64,000 nucleotides of DNA from contig NZ_FWFV01000007.1 in assembly GCF_900172315.1 (NCBI RefSeq), forward strand, positions 1 through 64,000. Reading direction: 5' to 3'. This DNA comes from Palleronia marisminoris (GTDB lineage Bacteria > Pseudomonadota > Alphaproteobacteria > Rhodobacterales > Rhodobacteraceae). The notes beneath the pieces are model-generated. The model worked only from the letters and a program-made list of their open reading frames with translations, had not been told where the DNA came from and made no database searches. Positions 33,205-41,253 of the stretch are shown here, piece by piece (within the stretch, counting starts at the first letter, position 1; every line of letters starts with the position of its first letter). The position numbers and the translations under genes are program-made.

Positions 33205-33797
33205 TGCGCGCGCGCTCTGACCTGGTGCGGTTCGTCCGCGACGCGCTGGCGGCGGGGCGGGGGCGTGACGAAATCCACCGCGCGATCCTAGGTGCCGGGT
33301 GGCGCGAGAAGGATGCCGACCGGGCGCTGGCCGCGTTCCATGCGGGGGATTTCGTGCCGCCGGTGCCGCGGCCGCAGGCCTTCGTCTCGGCCCGCGATGC
33401 GGTGATCTACGGGCTTGGCTTCTTCGCGCTCGGCGTCGTGGTGGTCTGCTTCGTCTCGCTTCTGTTCGACGCGGTGGAGGCACTGACCGATCCGATGTGG
33501 CGCGGCGGACTCGAGCAGCAGGCGTGGCGCGTGGCGGCGATCGTTGTCTTCGCGCCGCTCTTCGCCGCGACGGATTGGCGGGCGGACCGCGAAAGCCCGG
33601 TGCGCAAGATCTGCGCCTATGCCGCCTTGTTCTTCTCGGCACTGGTGATCCTGTTCACCCTGGTCAGCGTGATCGCGTTGGGCCTGTCGGGCGGGCTGAC
33701 CCTGGCGCTGGGGGCGAAGGCGCTTGTCGTGGCGGGAACAGCCGGTGGCATCATGGCGTATTACCGTGGTGATTTCCGTGCAGACAGGGAGGGTTGA
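33204..33797 (+). CDS. DUF5671-like membrane protein
   Basis: A 197-residue protein. An N-terminal helical segment (about 1-50, FVRDALAAGRGRDEIHRAILGAGW) resembling a short helix-turn-helix-like SHOCT/UBA fold is followed by four hydrophobic helices, the first beginning VSARDAVIYGLGFFALGVVVV, which matches DUF5671. The function is unknown. The start codon overlaps the DUF1244 stop. The small lipoprotein gene follows three bases later, so the three form one transcription unit. Confidence 0.75.
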   Translation: MRARSDLVRFVRDALAAGRGRDEIHRAILGAGWREKDADRALAAFHAGDFVPPVPRPQAFVSARDAVIYGLGFFALGVVVVCFVSLLFDAVEALTDPMWRGGLEQQAWRVAAIVVFAPLFAATDWRADRESPVRKICAYAALFFSALVILFTLVSVIALGLSGGLTLALGAKALVVAGTAGGIMAYYRGDFRADREG

Positions 33798-33800
33798 GAA

Positions 33801-34046
33801 ATGCGGACGCCGTTCATGCTGGGGGTCGTTCTGTTACTATCGGCCTGTGTGCCGGCGCAGCCTCCGATGGAAGAACGGGTTGCGGCGGGGGTGCGCTATT
33901 ACGGCATCGACGTGAGGCCGGAGGAACTGACCTTCGACCAGGCGGCGGCGATGAGCCTGACGCTCGACCAGGCCGGTCGTCACGGCTACCTCGACACGCG
34001 GCGCAGGCTGCGGGCGATCCTGCGCAATCCGGATTTCGCCGACTGA
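33801..34046 (+). CDS. Small predicted lipoprotein
   Basis: An 81-residue protein with a short signal and lipobox LLSAC (about 12-16). The mature part is about 65 residues, soluble and mildly acidic (VRPEELTFDQAAAMSLTLDQ). No family is recognised. It is the third gene of the DUF1244-DUF5671 unit and ends ten bases from the convergent DUF2252 gene. Confidence 0.7.
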   Translation: MRTPFMLGVVLLLSACVPAQPPMEERVAAGVRYYGIDVRPEELTFDQAAAMSLTLDQAGRHGYLDTRRRLRAILRNPDFAD

Positions 34047-34056
34047 CGCTGGCGAC

Positions 34057-35490
34057 TCAGCGATACACCATGTCGATGCTGTCATAGGCGCCGAGTTCGA
34101 AGTCGTCGATGAACTCGCGGTGGTCGTGCTTGATGCGGTCGGCGGTCGCGACGGTGAAGCGCAGGATGTCCTGCTTGAACAGCTCGCGCGGTTCGCAGGC
34201 GGCCATGATCGAGGGTTCCACGTCGTAGTCGATCTGGCCGAGGTCGTCCGACAGCGCATGGGCCTGGGCAAGCGCCTCGCCGCAGACATGCGCGTAGGCG
34301 CGCCATGTCTTTTTCGAAAGCTCGTCCAGGTCGATGTCGTCGCGGAAAGGCGCGCGCTCGCGGCTCATGTAGCTGTCGCCGTCGATCTCGACGGCCCCGT
34401 AGAAGATGTCGCCGTGGGCCAGTTGCACTGCCTGGCCGTGGGCGATGCGCGCGCCCTGGCTGCCGGCGTGGAAGTCCGATGGCGGCGTCAGCCCCTCGAG
34501 CGCCGAGGTGCGGGCCCGCTTGAACTCGATGATGAGGTCGTCCGTCGCGTTCTTCGACGGCCCCTCGATCAGCACGTAGTAGCGCGGCAGCCCCAGTGAC
34601 GCCGTGCCCTGCCCGTGACGCACGCAGACATCCTTGACCTTCAGTTCACCGGCTCGGTCGGGCGCGTCGATCCCGTTGGCCTTGGCAAGGTCGTCGACCG
34701 CCTTCTGGAATTTCTTCTTCTGCGTGGTGATCGGCTCGAGCTCGTCATCCGCCCTGAAGCCGCGGCCGTTGGGCTTGAGGTAATCCTCCCACAGCCAGTC
34801 CTTGCGCTCTTGCCAGGCATCCTCGAACAGCCGCTGCAGAACCTTGGGGGAGTTGTCCATCCGGAAGGCGTCGTTCTTCTCGACCTCGCTTTCGGCGAAG
34901 CGCTTCATGCCCGCCAGGTATCCATCCACGAAGGCGCACACGATCTTCCGGCGCTGTTTCCGGCTCAGGTCGCCTTCCTCTTGCGCGGCGATCCAGAAGC
35001 CGACGGCGCCGCGCTTGATGTCCCAGGTGAAGGGCGCATAGATCGCCTCGTCGAAATCGTTGACCGAGAAGATCGGCACGCCCTCGGCGTTCGGCATCAC
35101 GCCGAAGTTCTCGGGATGCACGTCGCCGAGCGCGAGGACCGAGGGCATGTGCGCGTCGGTTCCCACCATGTCGCGATAGAACAGCAGCGCGGTGCCGCGG
35201 AAGAAGCTGTAGCGCGAGCCGGCAAGCTTCTTGAACTTGTCGCGGGTTCCCGAGGCCTTCTCCTCGATTCGCGTCTGGTGGTCCTCGCGCAGGGTCGAGC
35301 GGACGTGATGGCGCCGGGGAAGGCCGGTCAGGTACGAGGGCGGGAGGATCTGCTCGCCCTCGGCGATTCTCGTGGCGAGACTATGGAACGATTCGACGCG
35401 GCCCGACGATTTGACCACCGGTTGGGCGACGGTCTTGTCGGCGGTCTTCTTCGTGGCCGTGCCGTTTGTGCGCTTCTTCTGGGTCGCCAT
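34057..35490 (-). CDS. DUF2252 family protein
   Basis: A 477-residue protein. After a lysine/threonine-rich, probably disordered N-terminus (about 1-35) comes the DUF2252 core: FFRGTALLFYRDM, LALGDVHPENFGVM (kinase-like catalytic loop, GDxHxxNFG), VNDFDEAIYAPFTWDIKR (metal-binding D). The fold is distantly like aminoglycoside phosphotransferases and atypical kinases, so a small-molecule or protein kinase role is possible, but no activity is established to my knowledge. A strong GGAGGG precedes the ATG at 35490. It is followed tail to tail by the small lipoprotein gene. Confidence 0.88.
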   Translation of the reverse strand: MATQKKRTNGTATKKTADKTVAQPVVKSSGRVESFHSLATRIAEGEQILPPSYLTGLPRRHHVRSTLREDHQTRIEEKASGTRDKFKKLAGSRYSFFRGTALLFYRDMVGTDAHMPSVLALGDVHPENFGVMPNAEGVPIFSVNDFDEAIYAPFTWDIKRGAVGFWIAAQEEGDLSRKQRRKIVCAFVDGYLAGMKRFAESEVEKNDAFRMDNSPKVLQRLFEDAWQERKDWLWEDYLKPNGRGFRADDELEPITTQKKKFQKAVDDLAKANGIDAPDRAGELKVKDVCVRHGQGTASLGLPRYYVLIEGPSKNATDDLIIEFKRARTSALEGLTPPSDFHAGSQGARIAHGQAVQLAHGDIFYGAVEIDGDSYMSRERAPFRDDIDLDELSKKTWRAYAHVCGEALAQAHALSDDLGQIDYDVEPSIMAACEPRELFKQDILRFTVATADRIKHDHREFIDDFELGAYDSIDMVYR

Positions 35491-35544
35491 GCAGTCCCTC
35501 CGGGTGTTGGTGGGGAACGCCGCCCGTGCGAGCGCCGTTCCCAC

Positions 35545-36111
35545 CTAGCCCATGCGCGCGACGGCGTCGTGGCGGATGCAGCCCGTCAGGTGGTCGTTGA
35601 CCAGCCCGCAGGCCTCCATCCATGCATAGGTGATGGTCGGCCCGCAAAATCGGAATCCCCGCGCCTTCAATGCCTTGGCGAGGGCCGTCGAGGTCGGCGT
35701 GGCCGCGGGCATGTCGGCGGCCGTATGAAAGGCGTTCTGCACCGGCGCGCCGCCGACATGGCCCCAGGTGAAATCCGCAAAGTCTTCATCCATCTCGATA
35801 AAGGCACGTGCGTTGCCGATCGTTGCCTGAATCTTGCCACGATGTCGGACGATACCTTCATTGCGCAGAAGGCGCTCGACCTCGGCATCGCCCCATCCTG
35901 CGATCCGCTCGGGGTCGAATCCGTCGAAGGCTTCGCGGAACGCATCTCGCTTCTTGAGAATGGTGATCCATGATAGACCGGCCTGAAACCCATCGAGGAT
36001 CAGTTTCTCCCATAGCGCGCGGGATTCGCGTTCGGGAACGCCCCATTCCGTATCGTGGTAGGCGACGTAGATCGGGTCGGTTCCGCACCAGGGACATCGT
36101 GTAGTCGTCAT
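35545..36111 (-). CDS. tag: DNA-3-methyladenine glycosylase I
   Basis: A 188-residue base excision repair enzyme removing 3-methyladenine from alkylated DNA. RCPWCGTDP (5-13) and His19 hold part of the structural zinc site, completed by HLTGC near the C-terminus. LILDGFQAGLSWITILKKR (37-55) is the helix-hairpin-helix and active-site region, with Asp40 where E. coli Tag has Glu38, a common substitution in the family. GGAGG five bases before the ATG at 36111 sets the start and excludes the longer frame. Confidence 0.95.
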   Translation of the reverse strand: MTTTRCPWCGTDPIYVAYHDTEWGVPERESRALWEKLILDGFQAGLSWITILKKRDAFREAFDGFDPERIAGWGDAEVERLLRNEGIVRHRGKIQATIGNARAFIEMDEDFADFTWGHVGGAPVQNAFHTAADMPAATPTSTALAKALKARGFRFCGPTITYAWMEACGLVNDHLTGCIRHDAVARMG

Positions 36112-36197
36112 GCGTCCTCCGCCTGTCAAAATGGTTTTACCCGATGTTAGGGCGCGCGGAATAAGAACGTAAGGGGTACAGAGGGGATGGTGGGAAT

Positions 36198-37031
36198 ATG
36201 GCGTGGGATTTTGACGAGATCGAGGTTTCGGATCAGGCACCCGATCCGCTCAGCTATGCGGTGGCGGAACGTGACCGCCACGTCATCGCCTCGGTAGAGC
36301 GGGCGCTGGACACGGACAACGTCGTGCTCGCCTATCAGCCGGTCGTGGTGGCGGGCGGTGGCGCCAAGCCGGTCTTCTTCGAGGGGCTTCTGCGGGTTCT
36401 CGACCCTAGCGGCCGTGTCATTCCGGCGCGGGACTTCATCAATGAGGTCGAGGCTACCGAAACCGGGCGGCGCCTCGACGTGCTCGCCCTGAGATGCGGG
36501 ATCGACGCCTTGATCCAGCGCCCCGAGCTGCGCCTGTCGGTCAACATGTCCGCCCGCTCGGTCGCCTATCCGCTCTGGATGAAGACGCTCGAGGATGGTC
36601 TCGCCGCGGATCCGTTCATCGCCGAACGCCTGATTCTCGAAATCACCGAAAGCACCGCGATCACCATGCCCAAACTGGTCAGCCGTTTCGTCGACGACCT
36701 GCAGATGCGCGGAATATGCGTGGCGATCGACGATTTCGGAACCGGCTACACCTCGATGCGCTACCTCAAGGACTTCTGCTGCGACATGATGAAGATCGAT
36801 GGAGAGTTCTGCCGCGGGGTCGCCTCGCAACCCGACAACCGCGCGCTCGTCTCGGCCATGGTCGCGATCGCACGGCATTTCGACATGGTAACCGTCGCCG
36901 AATGTGTCGAGACGGCCGAGGATGCCCGTGTCCTGACCGAGATCGGCGTCGATTGCCTGCAAGGCTACCTGTTCGGGGCCCCGACGATCAACCCGAGCTT
37001 CGTTCCTTGCGCGGTGCCGCGCGCGGGATGA
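36198..37031 (+). CDS. EAL-domain cyclic-di-GMP phosphodiesterase
   Basis: A 277-residue protein consisting almost only of an EAL domain, with no GGDEF, PAS or membrane segment. The signature is EGL (62-64). The other metal and catalytic residues are present: Asn116 (NMSAR), Glu151 (EITES), Asp178-Asp179 (DDFGTG), Lys199 (MKID), Glu235 and Glu238 (AECVE), Gln255 (QGYLFG). It is therefore probably active and linearises c-di-GMP. Loop 6 (DDFGTGYTS) is well conserved. It is divergent from tag and 87 bases upstream of phaA. Confidence 0.93.
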   Translation: MAWDFDEIEVSDQAPDPLSYAVAERDRHVIASVERALDTDNVVLAYQPVVVAGGGAKPVFFEGLLRVLDPSGRVIPARDFINEVEATETGRRLDVLALRCGIDALIQRPELRLSVNMSARSVAYPLWMKTLEDGLAADPFIAERLILEITESTAITMPKLVSRFVDDLQMRGICVAIDDFGTGYTSMRYLKDFCCDMMKIDGEFCRGVASQPDNRALVSAMVAIARHFDMVTVAECVETAEDARVLTEIGVDCLQGYLFGAPTINPSFVPCAVPRAG

Positions 37032-37062
37032 GTCTCCCGGTGGAATTCTGCCTCGCCGACCT

Positions 37063-37089
37063 TATACTCCTGCGGAACGCATGCATGCG
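37063..37089 (+). promoter_or_regulatory. Possible phaA promoter -10 with overlapping palindrome
   Basis: TATACT (37063-37068) matches the -10 consensus at 5 of 6, though the -35 region is poor. A perfect 12-base palindrome CGCATGCATGCG (37078-37089) lies where transcription would begin and could be an operator. It is 29 bases before the phaA start. Regulation is inferred only. Confidence 0.3.
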
Positions 37090-37118
37090 AGAACAGATCA
37101 CACCCCGGGGGGAACACC

Positions 37119-38294
37119 ATGACTAACGTCGTCATCGCTTCTGCAGCCCGCACCGCCGTCGGAACCTTCAACGGCTCCTTCGCGGACACGCCGGCCCACG
37201 ACCTGGGCGCTCACGTCCTGAAAGCTGTCGTCGAACGCGCTGGCGTCGATCCGTCGGAGGTGAGCGAGACCATCCTCGGACAGGTGCTCACCGCGGGCCA
37301 AGGCCAGAATCCTGCCCGCCAGGCGCATATAAACGCGGGCCTCCCGATCGAGGCCGCCGCATGGGGCATCAACCAGGTCTGCGGTTCGGGCCTCAGGGCC
37401 GTGGCCCTTGCCGCGCAGCACATCCAGTTGGGCGATGCCAAGATTGTCGCGGCCGGCGGGCAGGAAAACATGTCGATGGCCCCCCATGTGGCGAACCTGC
37501 GCAAGGGCCACAAGATGGGGGACCTCAAGTTCATCGACACGATGATCCGCGACGGTCTCTGGGATGCCTTCAACGGATATCACATGGGCCAGACCGCCGA
37601 GAACGTGGCCGAGCAATGGCAGATCAGCCGCGAAGAGCAGGACGCATTTGCGGTGAAGTCACAAAACAACGCCGAGAAGGCGCGTGCCGAGGGGAAATTC
37701 CAGGACGAGATCGTGCCCTACACGATCGCGACCCGGAAGGGCGACATCGTCGTCGATAGCGACGAGCACATCCGCGAGGGCGCGACGCCCGAGGGGATGT
37801 CCAAGCTCCGCGCCGTCTTCACCAAGGACGGCTCGGTCACGGCGGGCAATGCGAGCGGCATCAATGACGGTGCCGCCGTCGCCCTCCTGATGTCGGCCGA
37901 CGAGGCCGAGGCGCGGGGTATCGAGCCCATGGCCCGCATCGTCAGCTACGCGACGGTCGGCCTCGACCCGTCGATCATGGGCACGGGCCCCATCGGCGCC
38001 AGCCGAAAGGCGCTGGAGAAGGCCGGCTGGAAGCCCGGCGACCTGGATCTCGTCGAAGCCAACGAGGCCTTTGCCGCTCAGGCCTGCGCGGTGAACAAGG
38101 AGATGGGCTGGGACCCCGAGGTCGTGAACGTCAACGGCGGCGCTATCGCCATCGGCCACCCGATCGGCGCGAGCGGTGCGCGGATCCTCAACACCCTCCT
38201 GTTCGAGATGACGCGCCGCGGCGCCAAGAAGGGGTTGGCCACGCTGTGCATCGGCGGTGGCATGGGCGTCGCCATGTGCCTCGAGCGTCCCTGA
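37119..38294 (+). CDS. phaA: Acetyl-CoA acetyltransferase (beta-ketothiolase)
   Basis: A 391-residue thiolase condensing two acetyl-CoA to acetoacetyl-CoA. The acylated cysteine is Cys88 ([10 protein letters not shown]), the base Cys377 is in LCIGGGMG, and His347 is in IGHPIGASG. Length and ending are those of biosynthetic PhaA/AtoB. It heads a phaA-patatin-phaB unit with phaB 0.9 kb downstream, pointing to polyhydroxybutyrate synthesis. The polymerase phaC is not in the window, as is usual in this family of bacteria. Confidence 0.96.
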   Translation: MTNVVIASAARTAVGTFNGSFADTPAHDLGAHVLKAVVERAGVDPSEVSETILGQVLTAGQGQNPARQAHINAGLPIEAAAWGINQVCGSGLRAVALAAQHIQLGDAKIVAAGGQENMSMAPHVANLRKGHKMGDLKFIDTMIRDGLWDAFNGYHMGQTAENVAEQWQISREEQDAFAVKSQNNAEKARAEGKFQDEIVPYTIATRKGDIVVDSDEHIREGATPEGMSKLRAVFTKDGSVTAGNASGINDGAAVALLMSADEAEARGIEPMARIVSYATVGLDPSIMGTGPIGASRKALEKAGWKPGDLDLVEANEAFAAQACAVNKEMGWDPEVVNVNGGAIAIGHPIGASGARILNTLLFEMTRRGAKKGLATLCIGGGMGVAMCLERP

Positions 38295-38334
38295 CGGAGA
38301 CAAGACCGCGCGGACCCTCGCGCGGTCGATCCCG

Positions 38335-39186
38335 ATGTCCGATACCTTTTTCGATCAGATCGTCTTCTCGGGCGGCGGCACGCGCTGCATGTGGCAGGGC
38401 GGCTTCGTCGACGTCCTGCGGCAAGAGATCCCGCTTAGCCCGGAGCGGGTGACGGGGGTTTCGGGGGGTGCGTGCTCGGCCTGCGGTTTCGTTACCCATC
38501 GCGGCAGGCATGTGCGGGACATCTTCATCGAGAGCTTCCAGAAGCACGACCGCAACATTCCGCTGCACGAACCCTTCGACGGCAAGTACGGTTATACGCC
38601 GCACCAGCAGATCTATCGCGAAGTGATCAAGGCCTGCTTCGACGATCCGGAGGCGACCGACGATATCGCCAAGGGGCCGCAGCTCGAGATCCTCATCGGG
38701 CGACCGCCGGACGACCAATGGGCAAAGCTGACCGGAGCCGCGATGACGCTGCTCTACGAGGCCGACACTGCCGTGCGATCGAACCCGCATCTCAGGTGGC
38801 CCAAGGCCGCGGGTCTAAAGGGCGAGATGATCGACGCCCGCGCCGCGGCGCGCGACGGGCGGATCATCGACCTGATCTGCGCCGCGGCGACGATCCCGCC
38901 CGCCTTCGAGCCGCCGCTTTGGAACGGCGAGCCGGCCATCGACGCCGGGATGGTCGATCAGGCGCCGTTTCCGACCGGCGATTCAGGGCGCACCCTTGTG
39001 CTGCTGACAAAAGCGTTCAACGATATTCCAGAGGTCGATGGGAGGGTCTACGTCGCGCCGTCAGAGGAGGTGCCGGCCGACAAGATCGACTTCACCGATC
39101 CGCAAAAGATGCGGGACACGTGGGCGTTGGGCGAGGAGGACGCGCGCAGCTTTCTACGCGACATCGGCAACATCGCCCGGAAGTGA
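38335..39186 (+). CDS. Patatin-like phospholipase between phaA and phaB
   Basis: A 283-residue patatin-family hydrolase. The oxyanion loop is GGGTR (13-17), the nucleophile elbow is GVSGG with Ser43, and the catalytic aspartate is probably Asp203 in [11 protein letters not shown] (DAG in place of the common DGG/DGA). No signal peptide is visible, so it acts in the cytoplasm. Its place between two PHB-synthesis genes suggests a role on granule lipid or polymer, or in turnover of acyl groups, but this is inference; plain phospholipase A activity is the family default. The ATG at 38335 is 40 bases after the phaA stop. Confidence 0.88.
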   Translation: MSDTFFDQIVFSGGGTRCMWQGGFVDVLRQEIPLSPERVTGVSGGACSACGFVTHRGRHVRDIFIESFQKHDRNIPLHEPFDGKYGYTPHQQIYREVIKACFDDPEATDDIAKGPQLEILIGRPPDDQWAKLTGAAMTLLYEADTAVRSNPHLRWPKAAGLKGEMIDARAAARDGRIIDLICAAATIPPAFEPPLWNGEPAIDAGMVDQAPFPTGDSGRTLVLLTKAFNDIPEVDGRVYVAPSEEVPADKIDFTDPQKMRDTWALGEEDARSFLRDIGNIARK

Positions 39187-39205
39187 CACAGAGGAGGAGA
39201 CAGAC

Positions 39206-39928
39206 ATGGCACGTGTAGCGATCGTTACCGGAGGCAGTCGCGGCATCGGCGCGTCGATCTCTCGGGCGCTGAAGGAGGCCGGGCACGAGGTCGCCGCGAC
39301 CTATGGCGGCAACGACGAGGCCGCCGGCGCCTTCACCGAGGAGACCGGGATTCGCACGTTCAAGTTCGACGTAGGGGATTACGAGGCCTGCAAGGCCGGC
39401 ATCGCCGAGGTCGAGAACGCGCTCGGTCCCGTGGAGATCCTCGTCAACAATGCCGGGATCACGCGGGATGCGCCGTTCCACAAGATGACGCCCGACCAGT
39501 GGCGCGAGGTGATCGACACCAACCTGACGGGGGTCTTCAACATGACCCACAATGTCTGGGGCGGCATGCGCGATCGCGGATTCGGCCGGATCGTGAACAT
39601 CAGCTCGATCAACGGCCAGAAGGGGCAGTTCGGGCAGGCGAACTATTCGGCCGCCAAGGCTGGCGATATCGGGCTTACCAAGGCCCTGGCGCAAGAGGGG
39701 GCGCGCAAGGGCATCACGGTGAACGTGGTCAGCCCCGGTTATATCGCGACCGACATGGTCATGGCCGTCCCCGAAAAGGTCCGCGAGCAGATCGTGGCGC
39801 AGATCCCCGTGGGCCGCTTGGGCGAGCCGGAGGAAATCGCGCGCTGCGTTGCCTTCCTCGCCTCGGACGACGCGGGCTTCATCACCGGCGCCACTCTGAC
39901 GGCGAATGGCGGTCAGTACCTCGCCTGA
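39206..39928 (+). CDS. phaB: Acetoacetyl-CoA reductase
   Basis: A 240-residue short-chain dehydrogenase giving (R)-3-hydroxybutyryl-CoA, the PHB monomer, with NADPH. The cofactor motif is TGGSRGIG (8-15), then NNAGI, the catalytic Ser in NISSINGQ, and YSAAK. The GQFGQANYSAAKAGDIG and FITGATLTANGGQYLA endings are typical of PhaB rather than FabG. GAGGAGGAGA just upstream is a very strong ribosome binding site. It closes the phaA-patatin-phaB unit. Confidence 0.96.
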   Translation: MARVAIVTGGSRGIGASISRALKEAGHEVAATYGGNDEAAGAFTEETGIRTFKFDVGDYEACKAGIAEVENALGPVEILVNNAGITRDAPFHKMTPDQWREVIDTNLTGVFNMTHNVWGGMRDRGFGRIVNISSINGQKGQFGQANYSAAKAGDIGLTKALAQEGARKGITVNVVSPGYIATDMVMAVPEKVREQIVAQIPVGRLGEPEEIARCVAFLASDDAGFITGATLTANGGQYLA

Positions 39929-39941
39929 GCCGAGAATCGAG

Positions 39942-39967
39942 AAGGCCGGCCCCGGGGCCGGCCTTTG
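39942..39967 (+). terminator. Terminator-like hairpin after phaB
   Basis: A perfect 24-base palindrome (39942-39965; arms of 12 built on AAGGCCGGCCCC) begins 13 bases after the phaB stop and is followed by a short T tract. It is a strong hairpin with a weak U-run and probably ends the PHB operon. Being symmetrical it may also act on the other strand for the DUF465 gene, which ends 20 bases further on. Confidence 0.7.
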
Positions 39968-39988
39968 CGGTTCAGTACGGGTGGCGGC

Positions 39989-40153
39989 TCAGTGCGTGAG
40001 CCGCTCGATCTGTTCCTTTAGTCGGAGCTTCTGACGCTTCTTCTGTTTCACCTCGGACTCGTCGCAGGATGGTCGGCGCTGCGCGGCCTCCACTTCCGCC
40101 GATAGCGCCTGGTGTTTCCTGCGCAGTTCCTGAACGTGAGAGCTTACAGACAT
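39989..40153 (-). CDS. DUF465 (YdcH-like) small protein
   Basis: A 54-residue, highly charged, helical protein (SSHVQELRRKHQALSAEVE, then LRLKEQIERLTH), matching DUF465/YdcH, small coiled-coil proteins of unknown function. GGAGGTGACG just before the ATG supports the start at 40153; the longer upstream frame crosses a predicted promoter and is rejected. It is a single-gene unit. Confidence 0.82.
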   Translation of the reverse strand: MSVSSHVQELRRKHQALSAEVEAAQRRPSCDESEVKQKKRQKLRLKEQIERLTH

Positions 40154-40180
40154 CGTCACCTCCGTTGCTGTGAGACTCCA

Positions 40181-40209
40181 AAGATAAGCACTCTGTCGCC
40201 GGCTGTCAT
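40181..40209 (-). promoter_or_regulatory. Predicted promoter of the DUF465 gene
   Basis: On the minus strand ATGACA (40209-40204) and TATCTT (40186-40181) lie exactly 17 bases apart, 5 of 6 and 4 of 6 consensus matches. It is about 30 bases before the DUF465 start and after the end of the methyltransferase gene. By eye only. Confidence 0.4.
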
Positions 40210-40256
40210 GGTTTCGTTGCAAATATTGCCACGGCCCCGCGAAGATTTGCCGAAAG

Positions 40257-41015
40257 TTATTCCCAAGCTGCTCCGGCCCTGAGCAAGGCCCTTGCTTCGG
40301 CGCTGAAATCGTCGCCATCCGCGGTATGGCGAGCGCCGGCGTGCAGAATCAGCGGCGCCTCCATCCGGGCAGGGGAACGGCCCCCCTTTGTGCCTTCGAT
40401 CACGACGAGCACCGCCGGCCGCCCCTCTCGCGGCTGAACCGGGCGCAGGCGCAAGCTGCCGAGCGTCCCGTGCATCGCGGCCAGCAGGTCGGGCAGGCGG
40501 TCTGATTTCTGGATCACGCTCATCACGCCGCGGGGTTCGAGCCGCCGCGCACCGGCGGCGATCCAGTCGGCCAGCGCCACGCCCTCGCCGAATGCCGTTT
40601 CGCGAGGGGTATCGGGCGAGGGGGTGCCGGTGCGGCGGTCGAAATAAGGGGGGTTCGCGATGACCCGGTCGAACCGCCGCGCCCTGAGCGCCGGCGGCAT
40701 GCGCCCCACATCGCCCTCGTGTATCGTCGCGGCGATGCCGTTGCGCCCCGCATTCACGCGGGCGAGGGCGGCATAGGCTGGCTGCACCTCGAGCCCGTGC
40801 AGGTCGAGCTCCGCGATTCGGGTCCCCAGGCACAGCATCGCCGCCCCCGCGCCGCAGCCCAGATCCAGAACGCTCTGCCCGGGCCGGGCCTCCACACTCG
40901 CGGCCAGAAGAACGGGGTCCACCCCGGCACGGTAGCCGTGGCGGAACTGGCCGAGGATCAGCTGCCCGCCGAGGAAGGCGTCGTGCGTCGTGCTATCGTC
41001 CGAAGTCGACATCAT
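40257..41015 (-). CDS. TrmN6-like tRNA1(Val) adenine-N6 methyltransferase
   Basis: A 252-residue Rossmann-fold methyltransferase. The SAM-binding motif is VLDLGCGAGAAMLCLG (about 49-64), followed by GLEVQPAYA and the N6-adenine catalytic tetrad NPPYF. The N-terminus LGGQLILGQFRHGYRAGVDPVLLA is typical of the YfiC/TrmN6 group, which methylates A37 of tRNA1(Val). The start overlaps the end of the DUF2007 gene by 23 bases. The exact tRNA target is inferred from the family. Confidence 0.85.
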   Translation of the reverse strand: MMSTSDDSTTHDAFLGGQLILGQFRHGYRAGVDPVLLAASVEARPGQSVLDLGCGAGAAMLCLGTRIAELDLHGLEVQPAYAALARVNAGRNGIAATIHEGDVGRMPPALRARRFDRVIANPPYFDRRTGTPSPDTPRETAFGEGVALADWIAAGARRLEPRGVMSVIQKSDRLPDLLAAMHGTLGSLRLRPVQPREGRPAVLVVIEGTKGGRSPARMEAPLILHAGARHTADGDDFSAEARALLRAGAAWE

Positions 41016-41208
41016 TGTCGCGCAGAACGGCGGTTGCGAGGAAATGGTCGCGGTTCGCGACCATCAGGCGCCGTGGCAGGATGCCGAGGGATCCCTCGAT
41101 CATGCTCGTATGGACGTCGAACTCGAACACCTCTATCCCCTCGCCCGAAAGAAGGGCTTTGGCAAAGGCGATCGTCGCGGGATCGTTTGAGCGGAGGAGT
41201 TCCTTCAT
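40993..41208 (-). CDS. DUF2007 family protein
   Basis: A 71-residue protein matching DUF2007: MKELLRSNDPATIAFAKALLSGEGIEVF then EGSLGILPRRLMV. These resemble small ferredoxin-like signal-transducing (GlnB-like) folds of unknown function. It has a start at 41208; the very long open frame upstream is antisense to the polyprenyl synthase. It is the first gene of a pair with the methyltransferase and is divergent from the synthase gene. Confidence 0.85.
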   Translation of the reverse strand: MKELLRSNDPATIAFAKALLSGEGIEVFEFDVHTSMIEGSLGILPRRLMVANRDHFLATAVLRDNDVDFGR

Positions 41209-41253
41209 GGGGTCGAGGTAAACCCGACTGCCGCCCGGCGAAAGAGGCAAGAC

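Noticed and set aside
36120-36145. TTGACA on the minus strand just before tag, as a -35 promoter element
   Set aside because: It is only about 13 bases from the start codon, leaving no room for a -10 and leader.
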